In this document: in pieces, positions 62,826-64,000 of the stretch | Layout of the letters: each line of letters begins with the position of its first letter | Position numbering within the stretch: position 1 is the first letter of the stretch | Source of the DNA: Sordaria brevicollis | Lineage: Eukaryota; Ascomycota; Sordariomycetes; Sordariales; Sordariaceae | NCBI GenBank assembly: GCA_033439795.1 | Contig: JAUTDP010000001.1 | Coordinates: 1,364,001-1,428,000 of the forward strand | Length of the DNA stretch: 64,000 nucleotides | Reading direction: 5' to 3' | Position numbers and translations under genes: made by a program | Notes under the pieces: model-generated | What the model was told of the DNA's origin: nothing | The model's database searches: none | The model's input: only the letters and a program-made list of their open reading frames with translations

Positions 62826-64000
62826 ATTCGTTTAAAGAATAGTAATTTAAATAATTAATTATATTTAAATAAAACGAATAAGAAATCGATTATTTATTAA
62901 TAGACCGGAAAATAGTATTATTAAAATTAAATAAGCGGAAGAATAAATACCGATAGAGAATTTTATAGCGATTATAATAGGATTACCCCTAATAATTGGT
63001 ATACCCGTTTAATTATTATAATTATCAGAATTTTTAACCTTCGATTAAAAAGTATAATTAGAGGATATTATAAGGAAAGAATAGGTATTACATTATAATT
63101 ATTAATTAATAATAATAATAATTAAATTAAATTAGCGGTATAAATTTATAATTATTAATTTCGACCCGAAATTTAGCGATATTATAATAAAACGGTATAT
63201 AATTAATTAGAAAAGGAAAAAGCGGAAGAGAATTTAACCTTCGGAAGATAATAAAGATTATTATTTATTAACGAAAGTGAAAAGTTCCTTCTTCGTTTAA
63301 ATAAGAATAGAAGTAATTAGTTTTAGGGTTTTTTTTTTTAAAGGAGAGTCCCCGATATTAATACCCTTATTTATTCGTATAAATTAGGACGAAAAACGTG
63401 TTATTATATTATATTCGAATATTTCCGGATAATAAATACGTAATTTATAATAATTAATTAGCCGTAAACGTAAGAATAATTCTAAATTTATTTAAATAAT
63501 AGAATTAAAGCCGAAAGAATTTTATTATAAATATTTCGGTTAAAACGATTAAATAAATACCGTTTAATAATCGAATTAAAAGAAGAGCGGTAAAATAAAT
63601 TCGCTCGCTATTTTTAATTTTCTTTTTTTCCTTTTCTTTTATTTTTATTTATTAATACGTTAAAATAAGGATAGGGGGAGGATTTCTATTTAATTGAGAA
63701 TTTATTAAACTATAGAAGGGTTTTAATTAATTAGAAAATATAGGCGAAATATAAAGGAATACGGATATAATTTTAGAAAAATTAATATAAGGATAGAACG
63801 TAACGGAGGGAAGATTTACCCTTTTTCCGGTATATAAAAGAATTTATTATTAATAAGGAATTTAATAATATATTCGAAATTAATTTTAATATCGGTATTA
63901 ATTATATTAAATATAAGGGTCGGCGAAAGAAGGCGAAGGGGAAACGAATTTTCGCTTTTATTTTCGTCGGAAATCTTTATTATTTTACGGAATACTTTAA
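62826..64000 (+). mobile_element. LINE copy C, part 3: ORF2 C-terminus to truncated ORF3
   Basis: Resumes copy C exactly where part 2 stopped (28548). It covers the end of ORF2 (D-I-N-T-L.. segment near 63350) and its downstream flank. At ~63713 about 810 bp is missing relative to copy A (12742 to ~13553), removing the ORF3 N-terminal half. The ORF3 C-terminal part continues to the window edge, so the copy's 3' end is outside. Confidence 0.8.

Overview
The window is a piece of a filamentous ascomycete (Pezizomycotina) chromosome, possibly a Dothideomycete. The evidence is short spliceosomal introns of 52-63 bp, a secreted Ecp2/Hce2-type effector, and a long AT-rich block with the mark of repeat-induced point mutation (RIP): CpA and TpG are almost absent, CpG is kept, and nearly every in-frame stop is TAA or TAG at a position where CAA or CAG fits. 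Layout: 1-3.8 kb is normal-composition DNA with two intact genes, a five-exon type-B carboxylesterase and a small secreted Ecp2-like protein. From about 3.9 kb to the end the DNA is a stack of nested transposons with no intact host gene seen. || 3.9-7.2 kb holds a RIP-ruined unidentified ORF, a short normal-GC island, a tRNA-like/SINE-like sequence with an AT microsatellite, and a minus-strand LINE 3' end. || 7.2-35.2 kb and 62.5-64 kb are at least six copies of one ~7 kb non-LTR retrotransposon (LINE; endonuclease and RT motifs of Tad/I-like fungal elements). Paired 14-16 bp target-site duplications show the order: copy A sits in B, C appears to sit in B, D and E sit in C. || 35.185-62.486 kb is a 27.3 kb insertion in copy E. 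Once its own later insertions are removed it is an ~11.4 kb DNA transposon with imperfect terminal inverted repeats and ACCGT-rich subterminal repeats. It carries two divergent genes: a 1,176-codon KDZ/Plavaka-like transposase (+) and a 1,196-codon AT-hook/coiled-coil/RGG-rich protein (-), plus a third damaged ORF. Into it went an internally deleted LINE (F), a 13.5 kb Ty3/gypsy element with 622 bp LTRs and an unusually long 3' region, and a 497 bp MITE. || The reading frames of both large transposon genes close exactly when the insertions and one copy of each target duplication are removed. I regard this transposon, the extra ORF3 of the LINE and the extra region of the gypsy element as the parts least likely to be described already. 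Family names come from motif reading by eye; no search was run.
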